A stretch of DNA of 64,000 nucleotides, taken from contig NZ_BJMN01000029.1 of NCBI RefSeq assembly GCF_006539185.1, positions 82,658 through 146,657 of the forward strand, read 5' to 3'. The notes beneath the pieces are model-generated. The model had not been told where the DNA came from and did not search any database. It was given only the letters and a program-made list of their open reading frames with translations. The position numbers and the translations under genes were made by a program. This document shows, in pieces, positions 25,533 through 34,830 of this stretch (the stretch's first letter is position 1; every line of letters starts with the position of its first letter). The DNA comes from Streptomyces gardneri (lineage in GTDB: Bacteria > Actinomycetota > Actinomycetes > Streptomycetales > Streptomycetaceae).

Positions 25533-28500
25533 CTACTTCACGCCGAGCGCGCGGATCAGTTCCTGGGTGACCGTCCCTCCCTGGTCGTCGCTCGCGCCCG
25601 CCCGCAGCGAGACGGAGGCCGCCCCGGCCGGGATGCGCAGCTCACCGCTCCAGGAGGCGCCGCGCCACGAGGGCTTGAGGGCGACCTTCGTCCAGGTCTT
25701 CCCCTCGTCGTAGGAGACGTCCAGGGTGCCGCCGGTGATCGTGCCGGTGCCGGACGCGCCGTCCACGTACTCGGCGAAGGTCCGCACGGGCAGCCTGCTT
25801 CCGGCCCGGACGTCGCCGTTGAGGTCGGTGTCCAGGTCGAAGCCGAGGTTGAGCATCGGCAGGTAGGTGATCCGGTCGTTCGGGGTCTCGGCCGAGCGGA
25901 AGGTCCACTCGGAGTGGCCCTTGGTCGCGAGCCGCCAGCGGGCCGGGTCGAGCGCGGTGTCGGTGACGACCCTGTAGGCGGCCTCCTGCGCCGGGGCGTC
26001 CCAGGCGTAGGCGCCGGAGCTCTTCTTCCGGTCGACGCGGACGCCGTCGACGTACACCTCGGTGTACTGGCTCATCGTCGGGTCGCTCCACACGTTGCCG
26101 AAGCCGGTGTGGTCGGTGCCCGAGTCGCCCCAGCCGGGGGTGTTGAAGCGCAGGTCGTTGCCGGTGCGCTGCTGGCCCCAGCCGAGGCCGGTGCCGAGCC
26201 ACGGGTGCCAGACGGGGCCGAACCAGTCGAGGTCGACACGGCTGCCGCCCTTGTAGGACGGGGTGCCGCCGCGCTCCTCCAGGGAGTCGCCGAGGTCGAC
26301 GGACTCGTGCCAGCGCTGGCCGGTGCCGGTGGAGACGTACTCGGTGCGCTCGGCCGGGAAGGCGATCCACTCCTTGAAGCCGACGCCGATCGGGAAGGTG
26401 TCGGTGATCGAGTAGCGGAACTCGCCGCCCAGCTCCGCGCGCTTGGTCGGCGCGTGGAAGGTGGAACGGATCGTGGCCAGTTCGTCCTCGTCGGGCCGGA
26501 AGACGAGGTCCTTGCCGATGGCGCGGGGGTGGCCCTCGGAGAGGTCGTACGTGTACGGGGTGAAGCGGGTGCCGGTCAGGTCGACGCGCTGGCCCCGGGC
26601 CGCGCCGGCGGCGAGCCGCTTCGCGTCGGCGCTGTTGACGGTGGCGACGGAGAGCGGCCGGTCCTCGTAGTCGGCGGTGCCGAACCACTTCATCAGCCGG
26701 CCCGGCTGGTCGTCGGTGACGAACAGGGCCTTGGCGCCCGCGTCCTGGGCGGTCTGGGCGAGCTGCGTCGGGTCGGCGCCGGCGGTGAGCCGGACGAGGA
26801 CGGCCTTGCCGGTGGCGTTCTTGCCCGTGTACTCGGCGGGGGTGCCGGTGCCCGCGTCGACGAGGCCGAGGCGGTGGCGGCCTTCGAGGAGGGTCGTACC
26901 GCCCTGGACGGTGGCGCCGGAGAGACGGACGCCGTCGACGCTCGCCTCCACCATCGGCTTGCCGAGGCGCCAGACGGTCCGGTACTCGAAGGTGCCGTCG
27001 GTGACGGGCGCGGTCGGGGCGGCGAAGAGCGAGTCGTAGGTCATGGGGACCTGGACGATGTCCGTGTAGGAGGTCCCGTTCGCCTTGCGGTCGTACTCCA
27101 TGAGGAGCTGCCGGGTCTCGGTCCGCTTCTCGACCTCGGCGCGGATCTCGCGCAGCTGCCGTCCGTCGAGGGTGATCTCGCGGTCGCGGTCGAGGACGAC
27201 CTCCGGGGAGGCGAGGAAGCCGAGGCCGAGGGAGTCCGCGCCGTGCGAGCCGCGCACGTCGAGGAAGGTGTCGACGGTGTACGTACCGGGCTTGAGGCGC
27301 AGTTCGACGGTGCCGGAGTCGCCGACGGCCGCCGGGAAGGGGTCCTCGCCCGGGGTCAGCTTCTTCATGCCGAGGAAGGCTGCGGTGGGGGCGCCGTCGC
27401 GGTCCTTGACGTGGACGGTGAGGGTGTAGCGCTCCTCCTCCTTGACCAGGCCGAGCGCGGTGTGCGCGACGGGCGCGCCGCCGGCGGTGGCGGTGATCCG
27501 GCCGGAGGACCGCCCGACGGGGGCCTTGCCGCCGTCGCCCGTGACGGTGGTGCTCGCGGAGCCGTGGGCGGGGACGGTGAGGGCGGTGTCGGCGAGGGCG
27601 GCGACCCCGGCCGGCATGCCTTCGACGGCGAGGTTCAACTCGACGGGGGCGTCGGAGGAGTTGGTGTAGGTGACGGTCTTCGTGACCGGCTTGTTCTCCT
27701 CGTACGGCCAGGAGGCGAAGCCGAGGTCGGCGGAGCCGGTGGCGGTGACGTTCGCGGCGATCGCGGCGGCCACGTCGACCCGGCCGGCGCCGAGGGCGTA
27801 CGCGGAGGCGTCGAGCGTCTTCGACGAGGACATGAGGGCGTTCTTGAGCTGGGCGCCGGTCCAGTCGGGGTGCTTCTCGGCGAGCAGCGCGGCGACGCCG
27901 GCGATGTGCGGGGTCGCCATCGACGTACCGCTCATGGACGTGTAGAGGCCGCTGCCGCCGGCGAGCTGGGAGCGGGCGGCGAGGATGCCGACGCCGGGGG
28001 CCGAGAGGTCGGGCTTGAGTGCCTGGTCGCCGTAGCGGGGGCCCTGGCTCGTGAAGTAGGCGGCCTCGTCGGCGGAGTCGACGGCGCCGACGGTGAGCGC
28101 GGAGTCGGCGGCGCCGGGCGAGCCGATGGAGCCGGGGGCCCCGGAGTTGCCTGCGGCGATGACGAAGAGGGCGCCGGTCTCGGCGGTGAGGGTGTTGACG
28201 GCCTGGGCCATCGGGTCGGTGCCGTCGCTCGGTTCGCGGGAGCCGAGGCTCATCGAGACGATCTTCGCGTCGATGTCCTTGGCGGCCCACTCCATGCCGG
28301 CGATGATCTGCGACTCGGTGCCGGAGCCCTCGTCGCTGAGGACCTTGCCGACGGCGAGGGTGGCGCCGGGGGCGACGCCCTTCTCCTTGCCGTCGCTCGC
28401 GGCGCCGGAGCCGCCGACGGTGGAGGTGACGTGCGTGCCGTGGCCGTCGCGGTCGGCGACCTCCTGGCCCTCGATGAAGGACTTGCTCTCGGCGACCCGG

Positions 28501-29228
28501 CCCGCCAGGTCGGGGTGGCCGAGGTCGGCGCCGGTGTCGAGGACGGCGACCTTGACGCCCTTGCCGGTGAGCCCGGCCTCCCAGGCCTTCGGGCTGCCGA
28601 TCTGGGCGTTGGAGTCGGCCATGGCGGCCTCGACGCGGCCGTCGAGCCAGACCTTGCCGGGGGCGGCGGCGGTGCGGGCCTTGGGTCCGGTGAAGTCCTG
28701 CCAGAAGGCGGCGGGGTCGGTGGCGGTGACGGCCGCGCCGCCGATGCTGGGGAGGGCGCGGACGGTCTCGGCGCCGCGCGGGGCGGGGGCGGCGGCCCGG
28801 GCACCCTTGGCTCCGTAGGTGACGATCAGCGGCAGTTCGCCGGTGATGCCCTGCTCGACGAGGCCCGTGACGTCGAAGAGGCGGGGGTCGAGCGCACCGG
28901 ATGCCAGATAGGGGGCGGCTTCGTCGGGGACGACCGTGACGCGTCCGTCGACGACCTGGGTGCGTATCGCGCCGGTGGCGCCCTCGGCCCGGTCGACGGT
29001 GACGGTCTGCTTGCCGTCGCCCAGGTCGGTGACGGTGACGCGGTCGCCGGTGACGAGGGTGACGGTGGTGCTGGTGCCCGTGCCCTTGGCCCCGGTGAAG
29101 GTCGCGGGTACGGGGGTGGTGGCGCCCGGCGCTGCGGCGGTCTGCCCGGCCGAGAGCATGACGAGGGAGATGCCGGCGGCGAACAGGCCGGCCCTCCCTC
29201 TGCCGAAGGGGGTGATCCTCGACGTCAT
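25533..29228 (-). CDS. Large secreted S8 (subtilisin-like) serine peptidase
   Basis: 1231 aa. Signal peptide about residues 1-34. The catalytic domain has Asp near 230 (VKVAVLDTGADLGHPDL), His near 263 (DGHGTHVTSTV), the oxyanion Asn (VIAAGNSG) and Ser near 432 (MSGTSMATPHIAGVAALL). Beyond residue 490 is a long C-terminal region of beta domains, with a PA-like segment (LAQTAQDAGAKALFVTDDQ) and an end rich in strands (SGTGTITGGTLDVSYDEGKTW). It should act outside the cell, on proteins. The length is about three times the catalytic domain alone. ATG start; monocistronic. Confidence 0.92.
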   Translation of the reverse strand: MTSRITPFGRGRAGLFAAGISLVMLSAGQTAAAPGATTPVPATFTGAKGTGTSTTVTLVTGDRVTVTDLGDGKQTVTVDRAEGATGAIRTQVVDGRVTVVPDEAAPYLASGALDPRLFDVTGLVEQGITGELPLIVTYGAKGARAAAPAPRGAETVRALPSIGGAAVTATDPAAFWQDFTGPKARTAAAPGKVWLDGRVEAAMADSNAQIGSPKAWEAGLTGKGVKVAVLDTGADLGHPDLAGRVAESKSFIEGQEVADRDGHGTHVTSTVGGSGAASDGKEKGVAPGATLAVGKVLSDEGSGTESQIIAGMEWAAKDIDAKIVSMSLGSREPSDGTDPMAQAVNTLTAETGALFVIAAGNSGAPGSIGSPGAADSALTVGAVDSADEAAYFTSQGPRYGDQALKPDLSAPGVGILAARSQLAGGSGLYTSMSGTSMATPHIAGVAALLAEKHPDWTGAQLKNALMSSSKTLDASAYALGAGRVDVAAAIAANVTATGSADLGFASWPYEENKPVTKTVTYTNSSDAPVELNLAVEGMPAGVAALADTALTVPAHGSASTTVTGDGGKAPVGRSSGRITATAGGAPVAHTALGLVKEEERYTLTVHVKDRDGAPTAAFLGMKKLTPGEDPFPAAVGDSGTVELRLKPGTYTVDTFLDVRGSHGADSLGLGFLASPEVVLDRDREITLDGRQLREIRAEVEKRTETRQLLMEYDRKANGTSYTDIVQVPMTYDSLFAAPTAPVTDGTFEYRTVWRLGKPMVEASVDGVRLSGATVQGGTTLLEGRHRLGLVDAGTGTPAEYTGKNATGKAVLVRLTAGADPTQLAQTAQDAGAKALFVTDDQPGRLMKWFGTADYEDRPLSVATVNSADAKRLAAGAARGQRVDLTGTRFTPYTYDLSEGHPRAIGKDLVFRPDEDELATIRSTFHAPTKRAELGGEFRYSITDTFPIGVGFKEWIAFPAERTEYVSTGTGQRWHESVDLGDSLEERGGTPSYKGGSRVDLDWFGPVWHPWLGTGLGWGQQRTGNDLRFNTPGWGDSGTDHTGFGNVWSDPTMSQYTEVYVDGVRVDRKKSSGAYAWDAPAQEAAYRVVTDTALDPARWRLATKGHSEWTFRSAETPNDRITYLPMLNLGFDLDTDLNGDVRAGSRLPVRTFAEYVDGASGTGTITGGTLDVSYDEGKTWTKVALKPSWRGASWSGELRIPAGAASVSLRAGASDDQGGTVTQELIRALGVK

Positions 29229-29392
29229 CGACGAAACTCCTCGCGGACCCGGGGTAGGGGGTTTTCCGGGTGCCGCGAGGAGTCTTGGCCTGTGGGGCGG
29301 GAGTTGACCCCGATTACTCCTGGCGGTTATGTGCCGTGGCGGCCAACCGCCAGGTCAGGAGCGCCGGTTCGGGTCGAAACCCGCACGGAGCC

Positions 29393-30652
29393 TCACGGAG
29401 TGGGGTCGAGTGCGTCGTACCGGCGGAAACGGCGGCCGTAGAGGGCCAGCACGCCGACGGCGAGGACGCAGGCGATGCCGCCGCCCGTGATGGCGACGGC
29501 CGGGGACGTCAGGTCGGCGACGGAGCCCGCGAGGAAGTCGCCGAGCCGGGGCCCGCCCGCGACGACCACGATGAAGACGCCCTGGAGCCGGCCCCGCATC
29601 TCGTCGGGCGCGGCGACCTGCATCATCGTGTTCCGGAAGATCATCGAGACGGTGTCGGAGTAGCCGGCGAGCGCGAGCAGGAGCAGCCCGAGCCAGAGGT
29701 TCCGGGTCAGCCCGAAGACGGCGATGGCGGTGCCCCAGCAGGCGACGGCGATCAGGATCGCCTGCCCGTGGTGGCGGATCCGCCCCTGCCAGCCGGAGAG
29801 GACGCCGCCGAGGAGCGCCCCGAACGCGGGCGCGGCGACGAGGAGTCCGGTGGTCTTCGCGTCCCCGCCGTACCAGAGGACGGCGACGGCCGGGAACAGG
29901 GCGCGGGGGTGGGCCAGGATCATCGCGCAGAAGTCGGAGAAGAACGTCATGCGCAGGTTGGGGCGGGTGGCGAGGAAGCGCAGCCCGTCGAGGACCGATG
30001 CCCGCTTGCTCCCGGTCCGCTCCGGGAGCATGGACGGCAGCCGCCACATCGCGTAGAGGCTCGCGGAGAAGGCGAGGGCGTCGACGAGGTACGCGGTCTG
30101 GTAGCCGGCGACGCCGACGATCAGGCCGCCGAGACTGGGCCCGACGAGCGTGCCGAAGGTCATCACCATCGAGTTGAGCGCGTTGGCGGCGCGCAGCTGC
30201 TCGGGCGGCAGGAGCCGGGGGATCATCGAGGTGCGGGCGGGCGAGTTGAGCGCGGCGCACACGGCCTGGAGGGCGACGATCCCGTAGAGGAACCAGACGC
30301 GGTGGAAGCCCGCGAACGCGGCGCCCGCGAGGGCGATGGAGAGGACGGCGGAGCCGAGGGCGCTGGCGAGGCCGAGCTTGCGGCGGTCGACGGTGTCGGC
30401 GACGGCGCCGCCGTACAGCCCGAAGACGACGAGCGGGACGAGGGAGAACAGCCCGACGAGCCCGACGGAGAAGGGCGAGCGGGTGATCTCGTACACCTGG
30501 AGGGAGACGGCGAGGGCGGTCATGCCCTGGCCGACCCAGGAGACGGTGCTCCCGAACCAGAGGCGGCGGTAGTCGGCGGAGGTCCGCAGCGGTGTGAGGT
30601 CGGCGAAGACCCTGCGGCGGGCCTGTTCCCGGGTTTCCTGGGTGGCGGTCAC
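29393..30652 (-). CDS. MFS transporter, EntS-like (MFS_3) type
   Basis: 419 aa with about twelve membrane helices. N-terminal FADLTPLRTSADYRRLWFGSTVSWVGQGMT and the GLYGGAVADTVDRRKLGLAS loop are typical of the MFS_3 exporter group that includes enterobactin exporter EntS. Substrate unknown. Its GTG start overlaps the stop of the upstream acetyltransferase gene (GTGA), so the two are translationally coupled. Confidence 0.85.
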   Translation of the reverse strand: MTATQETREQARRRVFADLTPLRTSADYRRLWFGSTVSWVGQGMTALAVSLQVYEITRSPFSVGLVGLFSLVPLVVFGLYGGAVADTVDRRKLGLASALGSAVLSIALAGAAFAGFHRVWFLYGIVALQAVCAALNSPARTSMIPRLLPPEQLRAANALNSMVMTFGTLVGPSLGGLIVGVAGYQTAYLVDALAFSASLYAMWRLPSMLPERTGSKRASVLDGLRFLATRPNLRMTFFSDFCAMILAHPRALFPAVAVLWYGGDAKTTGLLVAAPAFGALLGGVLSGWQGRIRHHGQAILIAVACWGTAIAVFGLTRNLWLGLLLLALAGYSDTVSMIFRNTMMQVAAPDEMRGRLQGVFIVVVAGGPRLGDFLAGSVADLTSPAVAITGGGIACVLAVGVLALYGRRFRRYDALDPTP

Positions 30653-31095
30653 GCGATGTCGTACCGCAGCTCGGGGCGGGCCCAGTGGATCCGTCCGGCG
30701 GGCGGGAGGACGCCGGTGCGGACGGCGCCGGTGCGCAGGTAGAACTCCTCGGCGGGCGGATGCGCGACGACCCGCACGGCGTGCAGTCCGGCGGCCCTGG
30801 CCTGCCCGGTCATGTGCTCCATGAGCAGCCGTCCGATGCCGAGGCCCTGGGCGGAGTCGGCGACGAAGGCGAGGTCGAGCTCGGCCTCGTCGACGAGGAG
30901 GGCGTAGAACCCGAGCACCCGGTCGTTCCCGTCGACGGCGACGAAGACGGGGTGGTGCTCGATGTACGCCCCGCCGACCTGGTACCCGTCGACCATGGCG
31001 GCGTAGTCGCCCCGGTAGGCGGCGGAGGTCCGGACGAGCCGGGTCAGCCGCTTGGAGTCGTCGGCGGTGGCGCGCCGGATGGTGATGTCGGGCAT
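30649..31095 (-). CDS. GNAT family N-acetyltransferase
   Basis: 148 aa. The acetyl-CoA-binding motif A is LAFVADSAQGLGIGRLLMEHM, and the RRATADDSKRLTRLVRTS start is typical. It transfers an acetyl group to an amine; the substrate is not predictable. It is the first gene of a two-gene unit with the MFS exporter; the pair may modify and export the same compound, but this is inference. Confidence 0.85.
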   Translation of the reverse strand: MPDITIRRATADDSKRLTRLVRTSAAYRGDYAAMVDGYQVGGAYIEHHPVFVAVDGNDRVLGFYALLVDEAELDLAFVADSAQGLGIGRLLMEHMTGQARAAGLHAVRVVAHPPAEEFYLRTGAVRTGVLPPAGRIHWARPELRYDIA

Positions 31096-31162
31096 GGGGC
31101 GAGTATAGGGACGTAAGCGGTAGTTACTCCTTACAGTTTGGTGAACGTGGTGGTGGGGGCGC

Positions 31163-34100
31163 TCAGCTTCCGTGGGCCGCCTCGCGCACGGCGGTGTCGT
31201 GCGCGAGGCTCCCGCCGTGGGCGAAGGCCGTGGCGAAGGCCTCCTCGCCGAGGGCGGCGCGGGCCGCCGCCTCCGTCCGGTCGACGTCGACGCGCTCCGC
31301 CGGGGGCAGCGGCGCGCCCGTCGAGGCGCGCAGCGCGGCCGCCGCTCCGAGCAGGAGCGCGGCGCCGCGGGCCCGGCCTGCCGGGGCGTGCGCGGAGGCC
31401 AGGCCCTCCAGGGCGAGCGCCACCGCCCTCGGGTCGCCCGAGGTCAGAGCGGTGCCGTACCCCTCCTCCTGGAGCTTCAGGGCCTGCGCCAGGTCGCCGC
31501 GCGCGAGCGCCGAGAAGCCGAGCTCGGCCAGGATCAGCGCGTTGGCGGAGTCGAGGCCGACCGAGCGGTGCCAGTCGAGGACCTGCCGCATGTGGCGCTC
31601 GGCCTCCTCGTGGAGGCCCTCGCGCCGGGCGCCCAGGCCCAGCCCGAGGACGGCGTTGATCTCGCCGGCGCGGAAGCCGACCTCGGCGGCCCGGTCCCTG
31701 GCGGCCTCGTGATAGGTCCGGCACTCGGCGAGATCCCCCCGGAGCAGGGCCGTACGGCCGAGTCCGGCGAGCAGGTCGGGCACCTCGGTCGTCAGGCCGA
31801 AGCTCTCGGCCGCCGCCAGGCCGGCCCTCTTGAGACGGTCGGCGCGCTCGTACGCGCCGTGGATCTCGGCGGCGGTCGCGAGCGGGTACACGGTCCACAG
31901 CCGGGAGCACGCGTCGCCGAGCTCGGCGAACAGCGCGTCCGAACGGGCCGCGTCGGCCTCCGCGCCCGTCACGTCACCCCTGAGCAGGAGCTGTACGGAG
32001 CGGTCCGCGAGCGCGGCCGCCTCGCCCCAGCGGTCGCCGTGGGCCCGGAATCCGTCGAGGGCGCTGCCGGTCAGCTCACCGCCCTCGACCTGACTGCCGG
32101 TACCGCAGAGCGCATGGGCGAGGAACCAGCGGGCCCAGGGACGGCCGGCGGCGCTTTCGTAGGTGGGGGTGGGGGTGGGGGCGGTCGAGGACGGGCGGGT
32201 CGCGTCCGTCGCATCGGTCGGGCCGACCGTGCCGGTCAGGGCCGTGTCGGTCACGGCCGCGCCGGTCACGGCCGCGTCGGTCACGGCCGCGTCGGTCACG
32301 GCCGCGTCGTAGGCCGCCAGGGCGTCCGTGATCCGGTGGCGCCGGTCCGTCCCGTCGCCGCCCATGACCGCGAGTCCCGTGCGCCAGACCCCCACGCGGG
32401 CCCGCAGGGCGGCGAGCCCGGGTGCTTCGGCCTCGCCGCCGGCCGGGTGTGCCCGCAGCGCCGCCGTCGCCGAGCGGAGCGCCTCGCCGAGCCGCCCGCG
32501 CATGATCCAGTACCAGGCGAGCGCGTCGACGAGCCGGAGCGCCGCCCCGGCACCCGGCCCGGCGCCGCCGGTCGCGGCGAGCGCCCGGTCCAGGGCCGCC
32601 CGCAGGTTCGGGGTCTCGGCGTCGAGGTGGGCGAGGCGGCGGCGCTGGTCGGGGCCGCGCAGGGCGGGCCCGGCCTCCTCGGCGACGCGGAGGTAGTACG
32701 CGAGGTGGCGTTCCCGTACGGCCTCGGTCTCGCCCTCGTCCCGCAGCCGTTCGAGGCAGTACGCGGCCACGGACTCCAGCAGCCGGTAGCGCGGCCCTTC
32801 CGGTCCGTCGACGGCCACGACGAGCGAACGGTCCACGAGCCGCACGAGCAGCCCGAGGACGTCGGCGACGGCCACGTCGGTGCGCTCGGTACGGGCGTCG
32901 GCAGCCGCATCTCCCGCCGCCGGGTCGCCGCCCTCCCCCGCGCAGACCCACTCGGCCGCCGCCAGGGTGCAGCCCTCCGCGTGGACGGCGAGGCGGCGCA
33001 GCACGGTCCGCTCCGGTGCGCTCAGCAGGTCCCAGCTCCAGTCGATGACCGCCCGGAGCGTCTGCTGCCGGGCGGGCGCGCCGCGCAGCCCCGCGTCGAG
33101 CAGCCGGAACCGGTCGTCGAGCCGTTCCAGGAGGCCGTGCACGCCGAGCGCGCGGACCCGGGTCGCGGCCAGCTCCAGGGCGAGCGGGATGCCGTCGAGG
33201 CGGCGGCAGATGCCCCGTACCGCCTCCCGGGCCGACGCGTCGAGGGTGATCCCCGGTGAGGAGGCGGTAGCCCGGGCCGTGAACAGCGCGACCGCGCCGT
33301 CCGCGTCGAGCGGCTCCACCGCCCACAGCGTCTCGCCCGCGAGCGCCAGCGGCTCCTGGCTCGTCGTCAGGACGACGAGTCCGGGTGCGGCGCGCAGCAG
33401 GAGTTCGGCGAGGGAGGCGGCCTCGTCGACGACGTGCTCGCAGTTGTCCAGGACGAGCAGGGCGCGCCGCCCGCGCAGGACCTCGGCGAGCCGCTCCGCC
33501 GTGGTGGGCGGCCGTTGCCCGTCGGGCCGCAGCCCCCACACCCCGTCGTCGCGCAGTTCGAGGGCGGCGGCGACGACCTCGGCGAGCTCGCCGCCCGCAC
33601 CGGCGAACTCGACGAGCCACGCGCCGTCCGGGAACGCCTCCTCCACCTGCCGTGCCGCCTCGACGGCGAGGCGGGTCTTCCCGACGCCGCCGGGCCCGGT
33701 CAGGGTGACGAGCCGCCGCTCGCGCAGCAGCCCGGTCACCTCCGCCACGGCCTCGTCGCGGCCGACGATCCCGCTGAGCGGCACGGGAAGGTTGCCGCGC
33801 GCGGACCCACCGGCCGGCGAAGGTGCCGACAGAGGCGCGGGCACGGACGCAGGCACGGACGCAGGCACAGGCACAGGCATAGGCATAGGCACAGCCACCG
33901 ACGCCGGTATCGGCGCCTGCACCGGCGCCGGAAGCGACAGGTCCGCGTCCTGCCGCAGCATCGCCGTGTGGAGCGCGGCCAGTTCGGGGCTCGGGTCGAG
34001 CCCGAGCTCGTCGGCGAGGAGGGCGCGCAGCTCCTCGTATCCCGCGAGTGCCTCGCCCTGCCGGCCGGCGCGGTACAGCGCCCGCAGCTGCACGGCTCGC

Positions 34101-34684
34101 AGCCGTTCGCGCAGCGGGTGGCGGGCCACGAGCTCCACCAACTCGCCTACCAGCAGGTCGTGTTCGCCCAACAGCAGGCGCGTCTCGGCCAGCGTCTCGC
34201 GCGCGGAGAGCCGCTCCTCCTCCAGCCGGTCGGCCGCCGCCCGGGCGAACGGCTCCGCCGCGAAGTCCGCGAACGCCGGTCCCCGCCAGAGGCTGAGGGC
34301 CTCGCCGAGCAGCTCCGCCCGGGCGCGCGGCTCCGCCGCGTCCCTCGCCTGCGCGGTGAGCGCCGCGAACCGGTGGGCGTCCAGGGCCCCTTCGGGCACG
34401 GCGAGGAGGTAGCCGGGAGCCCGGGTGACGACGAGCTCGCGCCCGCCGGGCTCGGCCTCGTCCAGGGCGCGGCGCAGTTGGGAGACCTTGGCCTGGAGGG
34501 CCCGCAGCGGGCTGCCGGGCGGTTCGTCGCCCCACAGGTCGTCGACGAGCCGGTACGCCGCGACCGGCCGGCCCGCGTCCACGAGCAGGGCCGCGAGCAG
34601 GGCCCGCACCTTGAGTTCCGGCACCCGCACCGGCTGCCCGTCCTCGGTCCGTACGGACGTCTCCCCCAGCACCGCGAATCGCAT
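31163..34684 (-). CDS. SARP-type regulator with BTAD, NB-ARC and TPR-like domains (AfsR-like)
   Basis: 1173 aa. N-terminal OmpR-like DNA-binding domain (VRALLAALLVDAGRPVAAYR, then LRALQAKVSQLRRALDEAEP), a BTAD domain (about residues 95-245), a Pro/Val/Ala linker of short repeats (PMPMPVPVPASVPASVPA), an NB-ARC ATPase with P-loop TLTGPGGVGKTRLAVE and LLVLDNCEHV, then a helical repeat C-terminus. A second repetitive stretch (AAVTDAAVTGAAVTD) lies near residue 805. The ATG at 34684 gives the normal MRFAVLGE start. Such proteins bind 11-bp-spaced heptamers and activate nearby genes using ATP-dependent switching; the array in its own divergent promoter fits. Confidence 0.9.
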   Translation of the reverse strand: MRFAVLGETSVRTEDGQPVRVPELKVRALLAALLVDAGRPVAAYRLVDDLWGDEPPGSPLRALQAKVSQLRRALDEAEPGGRELVVTRAPGYLLAVPEGALDAHRFAALTAQARDAAEPRARAELLGEALSLWRGPAFADFAAEPFARAAADRLEEERLSARETLAETRLLLGEHDLLVGELVELVARHPLRERLRAVQLRALYRAGRQGEALAGYEELRALLADELGLDPSPELAALHTAMLRQDADLSLPAPVQAPIPASVAVPMPMPVPVPASVPASVPAPLSAPSPAGGSARGNLPVPLSGIVGRDEAVAEVTGLLRERRLVTLTGPGGVGKTRLAVEAARQVEEAFPDGAWLVEFAGAGGELAEVVAAALELRDDGVWGLRPDGQRPPTTAERLAEVLRGRRALLVLDNCEHVVDEAASLAELLLRAAPGLVVLTTSQEPLALAGETLWAVEPLDADGAVALFTARATASSPGITLDASAREAVRGICRRLDGIPLALELAATRVRALGVHGLLERLDDRFRLLDAGLRGAPARQQTLRAVIDWSWDLLSAPERTVLRRLAVHAEGCTLAAAEWVCAGEGGDPAAGDAAADARTERTDVAVADVLGLLVRLVDRSLVVAVDGPEGPRYRLLESVAAYCLERLRDEGETEAVRERHLAYYLRVAEEAGPALRGPDQRRRLAHLDAETPNLRAALDRALAATGGAGPGAGAALRLVDALAWYWIMRGRLGEALRSATAALRAHPAGGEAEAPGLAALRARVGVWRTGLAVMGGDGTDRRHRITDALAAYDAAVTDAAVTDAAVTGAAVTDTALTGTVGPTDATDATRPSSTAPTPTPTYESAAGRPWARWFLAHALCGTGSQVEGGELTGSALDGFRAHGDRWGEAAALADRSVQLLLRGDVTGAEADAARSDALFAELGDACSRLWTVYPLATAAEIHGAYERADRLKRAGLAAAESFGLTTEVPDLLAGLGRTALLRGDLAECRTYHEAARDRAAEVGFRAGEINAVLGLGLGARREGLHEEAERHMRQVLDWHRSVGLDSANALILAELGFSALARGDLAQALKLQEEGYGTALTSGDPRAVALALEGLASAHAPAGRARGAALLLGAAAALRASTGAPLPPAERVDVDRTEAAARAALGEEAFATAFAHGGSLAHDTAVREAAHGS

Positions 34685-34691
34685 GCGGCCA

Positions 34692-34764
34692 CCGTAACCC
34701 GGCCCGAACCGGGCCCGAACAGAGCCCTGACCAGGCCCGAACAGGATCCGAGCCGGACCCGAAC
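34692..34764. promoter_or_regulatory. 11-bp-periodic heptamer array, probable SARP binding site
   Basis: Exact CCCGAAC at 34703, 34714, 34736 and 34758, with degenerate copies CCCTGAC at 34725 and TCCGAGC at 34747, and a weaker CCGTAAC at 34692. All seven start positions are spaced exactly 11 bp apart, one helical turn. The array fills the divergent promoter between the SARP gene and the SDR operon. Confidence 0.8.
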
Positions 34765-34830
34765 ACCCTCCCGGCAGAGTCGTTCCCGTCAGCAGGAAAC
34801 GACGGAACAGACACACACCAGGAGCCCGCC

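Noticed and set aside
25914..29441. 1175-aa plus-strand ORF opposite the subtilisin gene
   Set aside because: Antisense shadow; almost no hydrophobic core or motif, whereas the minus-strand frame has the catalytic Asp, His and Ser.
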